A DNA stretch of 64,000 bases from an uncultured Verrucomicrobiota bacterium (GTDB lineage: Bacteria > Verrucomicrobiota > Verrucomicrobiia > Opitutales > Intestinicryptomonadaceae): contig CASFDK010000043.1 in NCBI GenBank assembly GCA_949293415.1, forward strand, positions 124,001 through 188,000, written 5' to 3'. The stretch's first letter is position 1. The number at the start of each line of letters is the position of its first letter. Positions 54,183-63,302 of this stretch are shown piece by piece. The notes beneath the pieces are model-generated. The model saw only the letters and a list, made by a program, of their open reading frames with translations, did no database searches and was not told the origin of the DNA. A program made the translations under genes and the position numbers.

Positions 54183-54380
54183 CTACTTAATCTTCTTCTT
54201 GGCTTCGGCAACATTGAGCTGTTCCTTAGCCAGATTTTGCAGCGTGTTTGCGATAAAATTCGAACGATTACGATTGTCCATCATCGCCAATTCGTCGATT
54301 TGACGAACCAAGCTTTCGGGAAGACTGATCGAAATCTGAGTCATACCAATCATTTTACCTGAACCCTTTTTGCGTGCCAT
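54183..54380 (-). CDS. ribbon-helix-helix DNA-binding protein
   Basis: A 65-residue CopG-like protein: basic start MARKKGSGKM, strand TQISISLPESLVRQIDELAM, helix RNRSNFIANTLQNLAKEQL. The fold binds DNA as a dimer and is used by repressors and antitoxins. No toxin partner is adjacent. It is the only gene in a long AT-rich gap and may be autoregulated. Confidence 0.8.
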   Translation of the reverse strand: MARKKGSGKMIGMTQISISLPESLVRQIDELAMMDNRNRSNFIANTLQNLAKEQLNVAEAKKKIK

Positions 54381-54771
54381 TTTCTAACCTTTGATTATTG
54401 TTAAAATAATTTTTTTTTGTTTACGTGTTTGTTTTTATCAAGAAAAAAAGCAATCGACGGTACGCTTACTATCGGTCGAAATTTTTCTTTGTTTAGGCAA
54501 ACAAAAACTTATTTCCCCAAACATTAACATCTATATTTACAGTAGATTATTCTTTGTCAACCGTTTTTTGAAATTTACACTGTGTTTAGACAAAGAAGAA
54601 TTGAGTTTTTTATGGAAATATAACCCAAATATACACCGCATAACATTCTTTTAATCTTTCATTTTCTTAATAGTTACGCAACCGCCGCAAGTAAAAAAGC
54701 GAAGCCGACCCAAAAAAAAGACCGACCCCGCTTTGTTTCAAAAATTTTCCGAACAAACGGCGGCGCACATA
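54381..54771. other. AT-rich intergenic region upstream of the RHH gene
   Basis: About 390 bases without a supported gene. Two related motifs, TTGTTTAGGCAAAC near 54494 (part of a TTTGTTT/AAACAAA inverted repeat) and GTGTTTAGACAAAG near 54582, could be operator sites for the RHH protein. The reading frames present are of low complexity and look non-coding. A promoter for the minus-strand RHH gene should lie close to 54400. Confidence 0.4.
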
Positions 54772-55647
54772 TTAACGCGGCATAAGATAGCGGAAGAACA
54801 CCTTACAATAGCATTCCTTGCCTATCTGGGCGAAGACGAAATCGTAGGGAATGAAACCCATTTCCGTGGAATTTTTCGTCGTCCATTTTGCGTTCTTCGA
54901 CTCTGCGTGCTTTTGCATATTCTTCACACGCGCCGAAGCCCTCAGCATTGCGTCGGAAAACGCGCGCTCCTTCGTCCTGCCGAAGCCCGTGACCATTTCG
55001 GTTTCCAAGCACCAAGTGTCGGGCATTTCGTCGGTATAGTTGAAACGCACCATACAAATATACTTGGGCGAGTCGCTGACGAACGCGGAGTCTTTTACCT
55101 TAAAATCCGCCTTTTTGCCCACGAACTTGCGGACGGCCTCCGACGCGCCCATTTCGGCGTCTTCGGCGGTTCTGCCCCACACGCAGACTTTGCCGTCGAC
55201 AACCTGCTTGCGAATGCGGATTGTCTTTTTCTTTTTCGGGGCGGCCTTCTTTTCAAGCTCCTGCATTCTTTCGGTGTACGACTTAGCCGAAGCCATCGCC
55301 TTTTTAACGGCGGGAACCTTCGGAACGGCGGGAACGACCTTCTTGGGATCTTTCGGATTGACTGCAGCCTTCGCAACGGTTTTGCTTGCGGGCTTTGCGG
55401 CGGTCTTGTTGGCGGGAACGGCTTTTTTCGCGCCTACGGCACCCGCAGGGGCGGCCTTTGCGGCGGCGGTCTTCGATGCCATTTTGTCGGGCGCGGCAAA
55501 AGATTCCGGAGCGACAGGCGATGAAACCGCCATGAGCGCGACAAGCACGACCAACGCGCGACACCACTGACACACCAGAACCGACCGTCTTTCAAAGGGT
55601 TCGGGCCCAAGCCCTGAAACACGATTTTTTAGAATCCCCCAATTCAT
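54772..55647 (-). CDS. exported Ala/Lys-rich protein of unknown function
   Basis: A 291-residue protein. The start at 55645-55647 (MNWGILKNRV) has a strong ribosome site (GGGAGGT, 4 bases upstream), so it is preferred to the open frame reaching 55746. A hydrophobic stretch near residues 32-48 (ALVVLVALMAV) acts as signal or anchor. Residues 55-120 are low-complexity Ala/Lys/Pro/Val, resembling a histone-like or cell-wall-spanning linker. The C-terminal 150 residues form a distinct domain with several cysteines (VDGKVCVWGRTAEDAEMGAS, then YICMVRFNYTDEMPDTWCLE). No family recognised. Confidence 0.6.
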   Translation of the reverse strand: MNWGILKNRVSGLGPEPFERRSVLVCQWCRALVVLVALMAVSSPVAPESFAAPDKMASKTAAAKAAPAGAVGAKKAVPANKTAAKPASKTVAKAAVNPKDPKKVVPAVPKVPAVKKAMASAKSYTERMQELEKKAAPKKKKTIRIRKQVVDGKVCVWGRTAEDAEMGASEAVRKFVGKKADFKVKDSAFVSDSPKYICMVRFNYTDEMPDTWCLETEMVTGFGRTKERAFSDAMLRASARVKNMQKHAESKNAKWTTKNSTEMGFIPYDFVFAQIGKECYCKVFFRYLMPR

Positions 55648-55814
55648 ATTTACCTCCCAGATGCCGCCCATAGAATAATAAACGCGCGGGCGCGTCAAGA
55701 AAAAAGTGTTAAAAAGATGTAAAAATTTTCCGCCCTTTATATCCAATCGACAAAAACTTGACGAACCGAAAAAAAAAATCCATCCTTGCGCAATTTATAA
55801 GTATCGAAAAAATT

Positions 55815-58568
55815 ATGGCTACCGACAACGCTGACTACAATTTTACCGAAATAGAAAAATTCTGGCAGAAAAAATGGGACGACGACCAAACTTTCCACGC
55901 CGAAACGTCCGCCGCCGCCCCCAAATACTACATTTTGGACATGTTCCCCTACCCCTCGGGCGCGGGGCTGCACATCGGACACCCCGAAGGCTACACGGCT
56001 TCCGACATCATCGCCCGCTACAAATGGGCGAACGGTTTCAACGTCCTCCATCCGATGGGTTGGGACGCGTTCGGGCTTCCCGCCGAACAGTACGCCGTCA
56101 AAACGGGTACACATCCCGCCGTTACGACAAAGGCAAACATCGACAACTTCAGAAAGCAGATCAAGTCGATAGGTTTTGCGATAGACTGGCAGCGCGAAAT
56201 CAATACTACCGACCCCTCATATTTCAAGTGGACGCAGTGGATTTTTCTGCAACTGTTCAGACTCGGGCTTGCATATGTCGACGAAAAGCCCGTTTGGTGG
56301 TGTCCGCAACTGGGAACGGTTTTGGCGAACGAGGAAGTCATCGACGGCAAGAGCGAAGTGGGCAAATTCCCCGTGGAGCGCAGAAAGCTGCGCCAGTGGG
56401 TACTGAAAATCACGGCGTATGCCGACAAGCTCATTCAGGGCTTGGACAAGCTCGATTGGCCCGACTCCACAAAACGCCTGCAACGCAACTGGATTGGGCG
56501 TTCCGAAGGCGCGGAAGTCGATTTTGAAGTGGCGGACTCCGACGCAAAAGGTCAAAAACTGCGCGTGTTCACGACGCGTCCCGACACGCTCTACGGCGCA
56601 ACGTATATGGTGGTCGCGCCCGAACATCCGCTTGTCGACAAGCTCGCCTGCACGCCCGAGCGCAAAGCCGCGGTCGAAGCCTACCGCAAGGCGATTGCCT
56701 CGAAGAGCGACCTCGACCGAACCGACCTTGCGAAAGACAAAACGGGTGTCGATACCGGCGCGCACGCAATCAACCCCGTCAACGGCAAACCCATACCCAT
56801 TTGGGTTGCCGACTATGTTTTGATGAGCTACGGCACGGGCGCGATTATGGCCGTGCCCGCGCACGACGACCGCGACTTCGATTTTGCGAAAAAATTCGAC
56901 CTGCCCATCGTACGCGTCATCGAAAAGAAGGATTCCGCCGGCAACGACGTTCCACTGCCCTTTACCGACGTCGGCACAATGGTAAACTCGGGCGAATTTT
57001 CGGGTATGAACTCCGCCGACGTAAAACGCGCGGTAATCAAAACGCTGGAAGAAAAGAAGCTCGGCAAGAAATCCGTAAACTACAAACTGCGCGACTGGCT
57101 GTTCTCGCGCCAACGCTATTGGGGCGAGCCGTTCCCGATTCTCTGGGTCTCGAAAGACGCGTACGCCGCCGCCGAAAAGAGCGCGGTGTGGCAGAATAAA
57201 CTGCCGCCGTCGCCCGTCTCCTATACCGACGACTCGGGCGAAGTGCGCTATGCGCTGCCGCTGCCCGAAAAACAGCTTCCGCTCGAACTTCCCAAAGTCG
57301 AAAACTACAAGCCGTCGGGCACGGGCGAAAGCCCGCTTGCGCATGCAACGCAATGGCTCAACGTCAAGGTGAATGCGGAAACGGGCGAAGTGCTCTCCGC
57401 CGACGACGCCCGCGCAAACGGCTCGAACTGGTTCGAAGCGCGCCGCGAAACAAACACGATGCCCCAGTGGGCGGGCTCGTGCTGGTATTACCTGCGCTAT
57501 TGCGACCCGCACAACGACTCCGCCCCCATCGGCGAAGAGGCGGAAAAATACTGGCAGTATCCCGACTTCTACATCGGCGGCGCGGAACACGCCGTTCTCC
57601 ATCTGCTCTACGCGCGTTTCTGGCATAAAGTGCTCTTCGACTGCGGCGTGGTGAAAGGCGACGAACCCTTCAAAAAGCTCTTCCACCAAGGCATAATTCT
57701 CGGTCAGCTCGAATACACGGGCTTCAAGAAAGACGGCAAGTGGGTATCAGCCGACAAGGCTGGCGAAGCGGGCGTTGAAGCGGTAAAGCTCGACGAAAGC
57801 CAAGTCGAAAAACTCGGTACATCCTACGTCCTCAAAGAAGACAGATCGATTGCCGTAGACGCGCGAAGCTACAAAATGAGCAAGAGCCGCGGCAACGTCG
57901 TCAACCCCGACGACGTAATAAAACGCTACGGAGCGGACTCGCTCAGGCTCTACGAAATGTTCCTCGGTCCGCTCGAAGACCAAAAGCCGTGGAATACGAA
58001 CGGCATCGAGGGCGTGTCGCGCTTCCTCAAAAAGGTTTGGCGCGAATTCGTCGGCAAAGACGGAGGACTCTCCGAAAAAATCGGCGGCGGCATTCAGGAC
58101 GACCCCGCCCTGCTCAAATCGCTCAACGAGACAATTGCAAAGGTTACCGCGAACATCGATACGCTCCGCTTCAATACTGCAATCTCGCAGATGATGATTT
58201 TCCTCTCGACTTTCCAGAAAACAGAAAAGGTTTCGAAGGAGAGCGCGCAAAAGTTCGTCCAACTGCTCGCGCCGTTCGCCCCGCACATCGCCGAAGAACT
58301 CTGGAGCAAACTCGGCGGCACTTCGACAGTTGCAAAGGCGGCGTGGCCCAAGCCCGACGAATCCAAGCTCGGCGGAGACACTGTTAAAATGGCGGTACAG
58401 GTAAACGGCAAACTCCGCGGCGAATTGAACGTGCCGAAAAACGCCTCGAAAGACGAAATTCTTGCGGCGGCAAAAGCCCTGCCGAACGTACAGACGTTCA
58501 CGAACGGCAAGACAATCGTCAAGGAAATCTGCGTGCCGGCAAAAATCGTAAATATCGTCGTTAAATAA
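55815..58568 (+). CDS. leuS: leucyl-tRNA synthetase
   Basis: A 917-residue class I aminoacyl-tRNA synthetase charging tRNA-Leu. ATG 55815 ([20 protein letters not shown]) is the usual start; the frame to 55758 is not conserved. The HIGH motif is in [15 protein letters not shown] near residue 53, followed by the editing domain ([20 protein letters not shown]). KMSKS appears as [15 protein letters not shown] near residue 690. The anticodon-binding and C-terminal domains are complete. The next gene starts inside its stop codon. Confidence 0.95.
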   Translation: MATDNADYNFTEIEKFWQKKWDDDQTFHAETSAAAPKYYILDMFPYPSGAGLHIGHPEGYTASDIIARYKWANGFNVLHPMGWDAFGLPAEQYAVKTGTHPAVTTKANIDNFRKQIKSIGFAIDWQREINTTDPSYFKWTQWIFLQLFRLGLAYVDEKPVWWCPQLGTVLANEEVIDGKSEVGKFPVERRKLRQWVLKITAYADKLIQGLDKLDWPDSTKRLQRNWIGRSEGAEVDFEVADSDAKGQKLRVFTTRPDTLYGATYMVVAPEHPLVDKLACTPERKAAVEAYRKAIASKSDLDRTDLAKDKTGVDTGAHAINPVNGKPIPIWVADYVLMSYGTGAIMAVPAHDDRDFDFAKKFDLPIVRVIEKKDSAGNDVPLPFTDVGTMVNSGEFSGMNSADVKRAVIKTLEEKKLGKKSVNYKLRDWLFSRQRYWGEPFPILWVSKDAYAAAEKSAVWQNKLPPSPVSYTDDSGEVRYALPLPEKQLPLELPKVENYKPSGTGESPLAHATQWLNVKVNAETGEVLSADDARANGSNWFEARRETNTMPQWAGSCWYYLRYCDPHNDSAPIGEEAEKYWQYPDFYIGGAEHAVLHLLYARFWHKVLFDCGVVKGDEPFKKLFHQGIILGQLEYTGFKKDGKWVSADKAGEAGVEAVKLDESQVEKLGTSYVLKEDRSIAVDARSYKMSKSRGNVVNPDDVIKRYGADSLRLYEMFLGPLEDQKPWNTNGIEGVSRFLKKVWREFVGKDGGLSEKIGGGIQDDPALLKSLNETIAKVTANIDTLRFNTAISQMMIFLSTFQKTEKVSKESAQKFVQLLAPFAPHIAEELWSKLGGTSTVAKAAWPKPDESKLGGDTVKMAVQVNGKLRGELNVPKNASKDEILAAAKALPNVQTFTNGKTIVKEICVPAKIVNIVVK

Positions 58569-59347
58569 TGAAAATCATCAAAACGATAACGGTTGCAATC
58601 GCGTGTGCGGCGTTCGCCGCGCCCGCACCCGCAAACACGCAGCTCGCGCCCGATTTGGGTGTGGTCTATGTGCACACGGCGCGCAACGCGCCGAAGATTA
58701 CGGTGGACGGCAAAACGGCGGATTCCGCCACCCTGCCCGCGTCGAACGTAAAATTCGAGTGCGGCGCGGGTCGGAAAGTGTTTTTCGTCCTGTCGAACAA
58801 CACGGTCGTTTTTATGGGCGAAAACTCGGAGGCGAAAGTCGTATCGTTCAGGCAGTCGCAGACGGCGGCGAAGTTTCCGAAAGACGAGACGGAGGCGACG
58901 CGCTCGGAATGTCTTATCGATATCAAAAAAGGCGACTTCTTCTTTGTCTGCCCCAGACTCCGCCCCTCGAGCGTGATGAAAATTTCGTCGCCCTTCGGAA
59001 CGTTCGACGTGCAAAGCACCGAATTTGCGATTAAGGTTTCCGACAACGGTATGCGCATTTCGCTCGCGGCGGGTCAGGCGTCGTTCAAAGCACCCGACGG
59101 CAAGACCGACTTCCTCAAAAACAAACAGACGGGCACAATCGTAAAATCCGACGCGAAGGAACGCTATCCGCTCAAGATTAGCTATATTTCGGTAATCGAT
59201 GAGGAAAAGATGAAGCCCGACTTTGAACGCTGCCGAAACGTCTTCCGCTCCGTAGTGTTCAAATCGGACGACAACGGAAAGATTTTGGCGGAACGCGTCG
59301 TCCACAAGGAATTTCTTATGCGCCGCGCCGACGGCGACTACCGCTAA
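58568..59347 (+). CDS. exported FecR-like domain protein
   Basis: A 259-residue protein with a signal peptide ([20 protein letters not shown]). The middle resembles FecR-type beta domains: LSNNTVVFMGENSEAKVVSF, then SSPFGTFDVQSTEFAIKVSD and GMRISLAAGQASFKAPDG. FecR domains occur in envelope sensors and in surface proteins of Verrucomicrobia. Its ATG shares a base with the leuS stop and it ends 4 bases before lpxI, so it is embedded in a housekeeping operon. Confidence 0.65.
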   Translation: MKIIKTITVAIACAAFAAPAPANTQLAPDLGVVYVHTARNAPKITVDGKTADSATLPASNVKFECGAGRKVFFVLSNNTVVFMGENSEAKVVSFRQSQTAAKFPKDETEATRSECLIDIKKGDFFFVCPRLRPSSVMKISSPFGTFDVQSTEFAIKVSDNGMRISLAAGQASFKAPDGKTDFLKNKQTGTIVKSDAKERYPLKISYISVIDEEKMKPDFERCRNVFRSVVFKSDDNGKILAERVVHKEFLMRRADGDYR

Positions 59348-59351
59348 AGCA

Positions 59352-60200
59352 ATGGGCGAACTTCCGTCAAAATTCCTCCCTGCCGACTTCGACAAATCCG
59401 CGAAGATAGCGATTCTTGCGGGCAAGGGAATGTATCCGTCGATTCTCAAGTCGAAGCTAGACGCGCTCGGAATCGCCAACGCGCTGATGGCATTCGAAGG
59501 CGAAACGTCGCACGAACTCTGGGCGCAATTCGCCGACTCGGAACGCGCCTGCGCAAACGTCGGACAGCTCGGGCATTTGTTGAAAAACCTCAAAAAAGTC
59601 GGCGCGCGCTACGCAATGATGGCGGGACAAATCACCCCGAAAAAGCTCTTCAAGGGGATGAAGCCCGACCTCAAGGCAATCCTCGTGCTGGCGACGCTCA
59701 AACGCAAAAACGCCGAAACAATCTTCGGGGCAATCGCCGACCAACTCGGGAAAATCGGTGTCGATATGCTCGATGCGCGCTCCTTTCTGGACGACTCGCT
59801 CGCGCCGCTCGGCAGTTTCTGCGGAGGCGCGCCGAAAGTCCCGAACGAGCAAATCGAATACGCAATGACAATCGCCCGAGAATGCGCACGGCTCGACATC
59901 GGTCAGGGCTGCGTTGTCTCGCGCGGGACGGTGCTTGCGGTGGAGGCATTCGAGGGTACGGACGCAATGCTCGAACGCGCGGGAACATTCGGCGCGAAAG
60001 ACTGCATATTCGCAAAAACCGTAAAGCCCAACCAAGACTACCGCTTCGACGTGCCCGTAATCGGCGAACGCACAATCCGCAAACTCGCGGCGGCGGACAT
60101 CCGAAACGTGGTGGTCGAAGCCGAAAAAGTGATAATCTTGGACAAACAGAACGTAAAAAAACTCGCCGCGGAAAACGGCATAAAAATTTTCGGAATATAA
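59352..60200 (+). CDS. lpxI: UDP-2,3-diacylglucosamine pyrophosphatase
   Basis: Lipid A pathway enzyme that splits UDP-2,3-diacylglucosamine to lipid X; LpxI replaces LpxH in many bacteria. The 282 residues match the family (formerly DUF1009): IAILAGKGMYPSILKSKLDA at the start, GQLGHLLKNLKKVGARYAMM, AGQITPKKLFKGMKPDLKAI, LDIGQGCVVSRGTVLAVEAF and TVKPNQDYRFDVPVIGERTI. It confirms an outer membrane with lipid A. Confidence 0.9.
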   Translation: MGELPSKFLPADFDKSAKIAILAGKGMYPSILKSKLDALGIANALMAFEGETSHELWAQFADSERACANVGQLGHLLKNLKKVGARYAMMAGQITPKKLFKGMKPDLKAILVLATLKRKNAETIFGAIADQLGKIGVDMLDARSFLDDSLAPLGSFCGGAPKVPNEQIEYAMTIARECARLDIGQGCVVSRGTVLAVEAFEGTDAMLERAGTFGAKDCIFAKTVKPNQDYRFDVPVIGERTIRKLAAADIRNVVVEAEKVIILDKQNVKKLAAENGIKIFGI

Positions 60201-60201
60201 A

Positions 60202-60618
60202 ATGGGAATCATCGACGACAGAAAAAACGCAGTGCGCGAAGAATACGGCTACTTCGGTTCGCCGCAGGAACTGTTCGAGTACGTCATAATGAAAAACAAA
60301 TCCGCCGCGCCGCTCGAAAAGGAATTCAAGACGGATGAATATCTGGTCAAGGGCTGCGTGTCGAGCCTATGGCTCGTGCCGAGTTTTGCGGACGGCAAAT
60401 GCCGTTTTAAGTCGGACGCGGATTCAATCATTACGCGCGGAATCGCCGCGCTCGTCTGCTCGCTCTACGACGGGCTGACTCCCGACGAAGTTCTGGGCTT
60501 CGACCCGTCGTTCCTCGAGGAGCTCGGTATCAGCGCGCATCTGACCCCCAACCGCCGCAACGGACTTAGCCAGCTCTGCAAAAAAATAGCCGCATTCGCC
60601 GAAAGCAAAAAGTCGTAG
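60202..60618 (+). CDS. SufE-family sulfur acceptor protein
   Basis: A 138-residue SufE protein that accepts persulfide from a SufS cysteine desulfurase during Fe-S cluster assembly. The active cysteine is in YLVKGCVSSLWLVPSF near residue 51, and the C-terminal half has LSQLCKKI near residue 123. Starts one base after lpxI. SufS and SufBCD are not in the window, so pairing is inferred. Confidence 0.88.
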   Translation: MGIIDDRKNAVREEYGYFGSPQELFEYVIMKNKSAAPLEKEFKTDEYLVKGCVSSLWLVPSFADGKCRFKSDADSIITRGIAALVCSLYDGLTPDEVLGFDPSFLEELGISAHLTPNRRNGLSQLCKKIAAFAESKKS

Positions 60619-60749
60619 CCTCCCGAAAAAATTCTGATAAAATGCTTGAACTATCGCCGTTTCGTTGCAATATGGACTCCAACTAAGCGTGATTTTCCCG
60701 TCGCGCGATTTCAGCTTTACACAATACAACACCCTAAAAATATAAATAG

Positions 60750-61598
60750 ATGAAAAGAAAAGTACTCTCGATAATGTCAATCGCAGCCCTTCTGCTCGTA
60801 GGTGCAGGAGTATCCTTTGCGCAGACCGACGCGCCCGCTTCGGACGCTCCCGCAAAGCCCGACCAGCCCAAGGTCGTGGAAAAGTCCTTCGCCGACATCT
60901 GGCGCGCAGGCGGTGTCACAATGTACCCCCTCGGCTTCTTCGGCATTTTCGGAACGACTCTTGTTATCTATAATTTCATCGCAATCCGCAAAAAGAAGTT
61001 CCTCAACCCCGCCGGTGTCAAGGAAGTCGAAAAGCTCATCAGCCAGCTCAAGGTTGCCGACGCAATCGCGTACTGCGAAAAGAACCCCTCGCCCATCACC
61101 AATATCGTAGGTTGCGGCTTGGCTCGCGCGGACGAACGCGACATCGACGTATCGGCTGTGGAATCTGCAATGGAAGAAGCCTCCGTCGAAGAATTCGCAT
61201 CACCCTACGTTCTGATCAACTACCTCTCGGTTACCGCTTCGCTGGCTCCTATGCTTGGTCTGTACGGTACGGTTTCGGGTATGGTCAAGGCGTTCAACAC
61301 CATCGCGGCGGAAGGCGCGGGCAGCGCATCGAAACTGGCGGACAACATCGCCGAAGCTCTTATTACAACGGCAGCGGGCATGATTGTGGGCATCCCCGCC
61401 ATGTTCTTCTTCTTCCTCTTCAAGAATAAGTACGGCGCGATTATCTCGGGTTCGGCGCGCATCATCGGCGACCTGATGTACACTATGAAGATGGCAATCA
61501 AATACGGTCCGCAGGAAGTCGTGGAAGAAGAACCCGTAGCCGAAGCGGCAGTTGAAGCTCCCGCGGAAGAAGCCGCACAGGGCGAAGAAAACAAGTAA
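60750..61598 (+). CDS. MotA/TolQ/ExbB-family proton channel protein with N-terminal signal
   Basis: A 282-residue ExbB-like protein. It starts with a signal-like sequence (MKRKVLSIMSIAALLLVGAG) and a Pro/Ala/Asp-rich linker, then three membrane helices at about 55-78, 160-185 and 205-225 with the family block APMLGLYGTVSGMVKAFNTI and ALITTAAGMIVGIPAMFFFF. An acidic tail rich in Glu/Ala follows. With the two ExbD-like partners it uses proton-motive force to drive outer-membrane uptake or envelope work. Confidence 0.88.
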   Translation: MKRKVLSIMSIAALLLVGAGVSFAQTDAPASDAPAKPDQPKVVEKSFADIWRAGGVTMYPLGFFGIFGTTLVIYNFIAIRKKKFLNPAGVKEVEKLISQLKVADAIAYCEKNPSPITNIVGCGLARADERDIDVSAVESAMEEASVEEFASPYVLINYLSVTASLAPMLGLYGTVSGMVKAFNTIAAEGAGSASKLADNIAEALITTAAGMIVGIPAMFFFFLFKNKYGAIISGSARIIGDLMYTMKMAIKYGPQEVVEEEPVAEAAVEAPAEEAAQGEENK

Positions 61599-61616
61599 TA
61601 AGGCGATCCCCTTTCA

Positions 61617-62021
61617 ATGAAAACGTGGAAACCAGCGGAAGGCGACGGGGAGTTCAATTTGACCCCGATGATCGACGTCGTCTTCCTGCTCATCACCTTC
61701 TTTATGACGGTAACCAGCTACGCATCCGCGGAACTGGTGCAGGTGGTTATGCCGATTGCCGCCGAGGCTAAAGTGCCCGACGATGTGGGCGACCGACAAT
61801 TTCTGACGGTCTCCGAAAACGGCACGTACTTCCTCGGCGCATTCTCGTCCGACCTGCCCGCCATCAAGACTGCCCTAATGGCACGCAACCAACGCAAAGG
61901 ATTCAAGGGCGCATACATCCGCGCCGACGCCAACACTCCCCACAAGTACGTCAACGATCTGATGAAGACTTGCGCGGAAGCCGGCGTATACAACATCCTT
62001 TTCGGAACATTAAAGGACTAA
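61617..62021 (+). CDS. ExbD/TolR-family biopolymer transport protein
   Basis: A 134-residue single-pass protein. The proton-path aspartate is in FNLTPMIDVVFLLITFFMTV near residue 22, and the periplasmic domain ends in YVNDLMKTCAEAGVYNILFG. It starts 18 bases after the ExbB gene and 4 bases before the second ExbD gene. No TonB is seen nearby. Confidence 0.88.
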   Translation: MKTWKPAEGDGEFNLTPMIDVVFLLITFFMTVTSYASAELVQVVMPIAAEAKVPDDVGDRQFLTVSENGTYFLGAFSSDLPAIKTALMARNQRKGFKGAYIRADANTPHKYVNDLMKTCAEAGVYNILFGTLKD

Positions 62022-62025
62022 CGCA

Positions 62026-62457
62026 ATGGCAAAGAATTTAGACGTTCTGGAATCGGAAGACAAGTTCGACTTGACCTCGATGATCGACGTTGTCTTCCTG
62101 CTTCTGATTTACTTTATGTACCTGCCGATTCAGCAGGAAGCCGACCTTTTGTTCGCGCTTCCCGCAGAGTCGGCGCCGCAGGAAAATGTGGCTTTGCCGA
62201 GCGAACAAATCGTGGAAATCGCACCAGACGGCAGCATTTTCCTCAACGGCTCGCCCATCGACAACGCAGGCGACGTAGAGTTCAAGGAACTGGCTTCAAC
62301 CCTCCGCAGGCTCAAGGCAAGTGCCGACAGGGGCGGAATCTCGACAATCGTGACAATCTACCCCGATGCCGACTCGCCGCACCAAGCATCCATTTCGGTG
62401 CTCAATGCGTGCGCAGAATCGGGAGTAAAACAGGTCTCCTTTGCCGAGGCCGACTAA
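62026..62457 (+). CDS. ExbD/TolR-family biopolymer transport protein
   Basis: A 143-residue paralogue of the preceding gene, with the helix and aspartate in FDLTSMIDVVFLLLIYFMYL near residue 20 and a periplasmic domain ending SVLNACAESGVKQVSFAEAD. Two different ExbD proteins with one ExbB is common in Bacteroidetes and Verrucomicrobia, where they form mixed stators. Closes the operon. Confidence 0.88.
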   Translation: MAKNLDVLESEDKFDLTSMIDVVFLLLIYFMYLPIQQEADLLFALPAESAPQENVALPSEQIVEIAPDGSIFLNGSPIDNAGDVEFKELASTLRRLKASADRGGISTIVTIYPDADSPHQASISVLNACAESGVKQVSFAEAD

Positions 62458-62476
62458 CGCGGAAAATCCTTTCGGA

Positions 62477-62506
62477 AACGCGGCAATTCGTTGCCGCGTT
62501 TTTTTT
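62477..62506 (+). terminator. intrinsic terminator of the exbB-exbD-exbD operon
   Basis: A perfect 10-base-pair stem (62477-62486 with 62491-62500) with a TTCG tetraloop and T residues to 62506, 19 bases after the last exbD gene. Confidence 0.95.
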
Positions 62507-62577
62507 GTCAATACCGTGCCGAAGAGAGAAAATTTAGTTGTCATACGAAGACAATTTTGCAAAATCGGAAAACGAAA

Positions 62578-63267
62578 ATGAAAGCAAGCGACCTATTCGA
62601 TTTGCCCACATCCCTCGAACGCTTTTCGGAATTTTTTGCGCCCGAAATGGCACCGTGGGAATGGGTGAAAAACATTAAAGACGCTCTCGCAAGCGTGGAT
62701 TTCACAAAACTGGAATCGAAAAAAGACATCCCCGAGGGAGTTGCAATTGAGGGCGATGTCTACATACATCCCACGGTCTCGCTGCCGCCCTACGCCCACA
62801 TTAAAGGTCCCGCGTGGATTGGCGCGCACACGGAAATCAGAATCGGCTGCTTCGTCCGCGGCAACGTAATCGTCGGCGAGGGTTGCGTTATGGGCAATTC
62901 CTGTGAATACAAAAACAGCCTGCTGATGGACAAGGTGGAAACCCCCCACTACAACTATGTCGGAGACTCGGTTCTCGGCACGCGGGCGCACCTCGGAGCG
63001 GGTGTAATATGCGCAAACCTGCGTCTCGACCGCAAAAATGTCCTGCTTTCGTTGCCAGAAGGCAGAATCGACTCGAATATGAGAAAACTCGGCGCAATGG
63101 TCGCCGAATACGCGGAAGCGGGTTGCAACTCGGTACTTCAACCGGGGTCGATTCTTATGAAAAGGGCAATCGTGCTCTCGTGCATGGCGTTCAAAGGCTG
63201 CCTCGAGGAAAACACGATGACGGGTCCGAAGCTCCAAATGCGCAACCTGCCGCGTTTCGGATTTTAA
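62578..63267 (+). CDS. left-handed beta-helix (hexapeptide) transferase-like protein
   Basis: A 229-residue protein. After an N-terminal helical part (MKASDLFDLPTSLERFSEFF), residues 60-215 form a left-handed beta-helix of hexapeptide repeats (AIEGDVYIHPTVSLPPYAHI, IGAHTEIRIGCFVRGNVIVG). Resembles the C-terminal half of GlmU-type and other sugar-nucleotide acyl- or nucleotidyltransferases; no nucleotidyltransferase domain is attached. The acceptor is unknown. Next comes a GT2 gene, suggesting cell-envelope sugar work. Confidence 0.75.
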   Translation: MKASDLFDLPTSLERFSEFFAPEMAPWEWVKNIKDALASVDFTKLESKKDIPEGVAIEGDVYIHPTVSLPPYAHIKGPAWIGAHTEIRIGCFVRGNVIVGEGCVMGNSCEYKNSLLMDKVETPHYNYVGDSVLGTRAHLGAGVICANLRLDRKNVLLSLPEGRIDSNMRKLGAMVAEYAEAGCNSVLQPGSILMKRAIVLSCMAFKGCLEENTMTGPKLQMRNLPRFGF

Positions 63268-63302
63268 ATTTTTCTACTATACAACCCCTAAAAATATCAA
63301 AT

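Noticed and set aside
54391..54654. 87-residue plus-strand frame in the AT-rich gap
   Set aside because: Low-complexity, no ribosome site, no homology; probably chance in AT-rich DNA.
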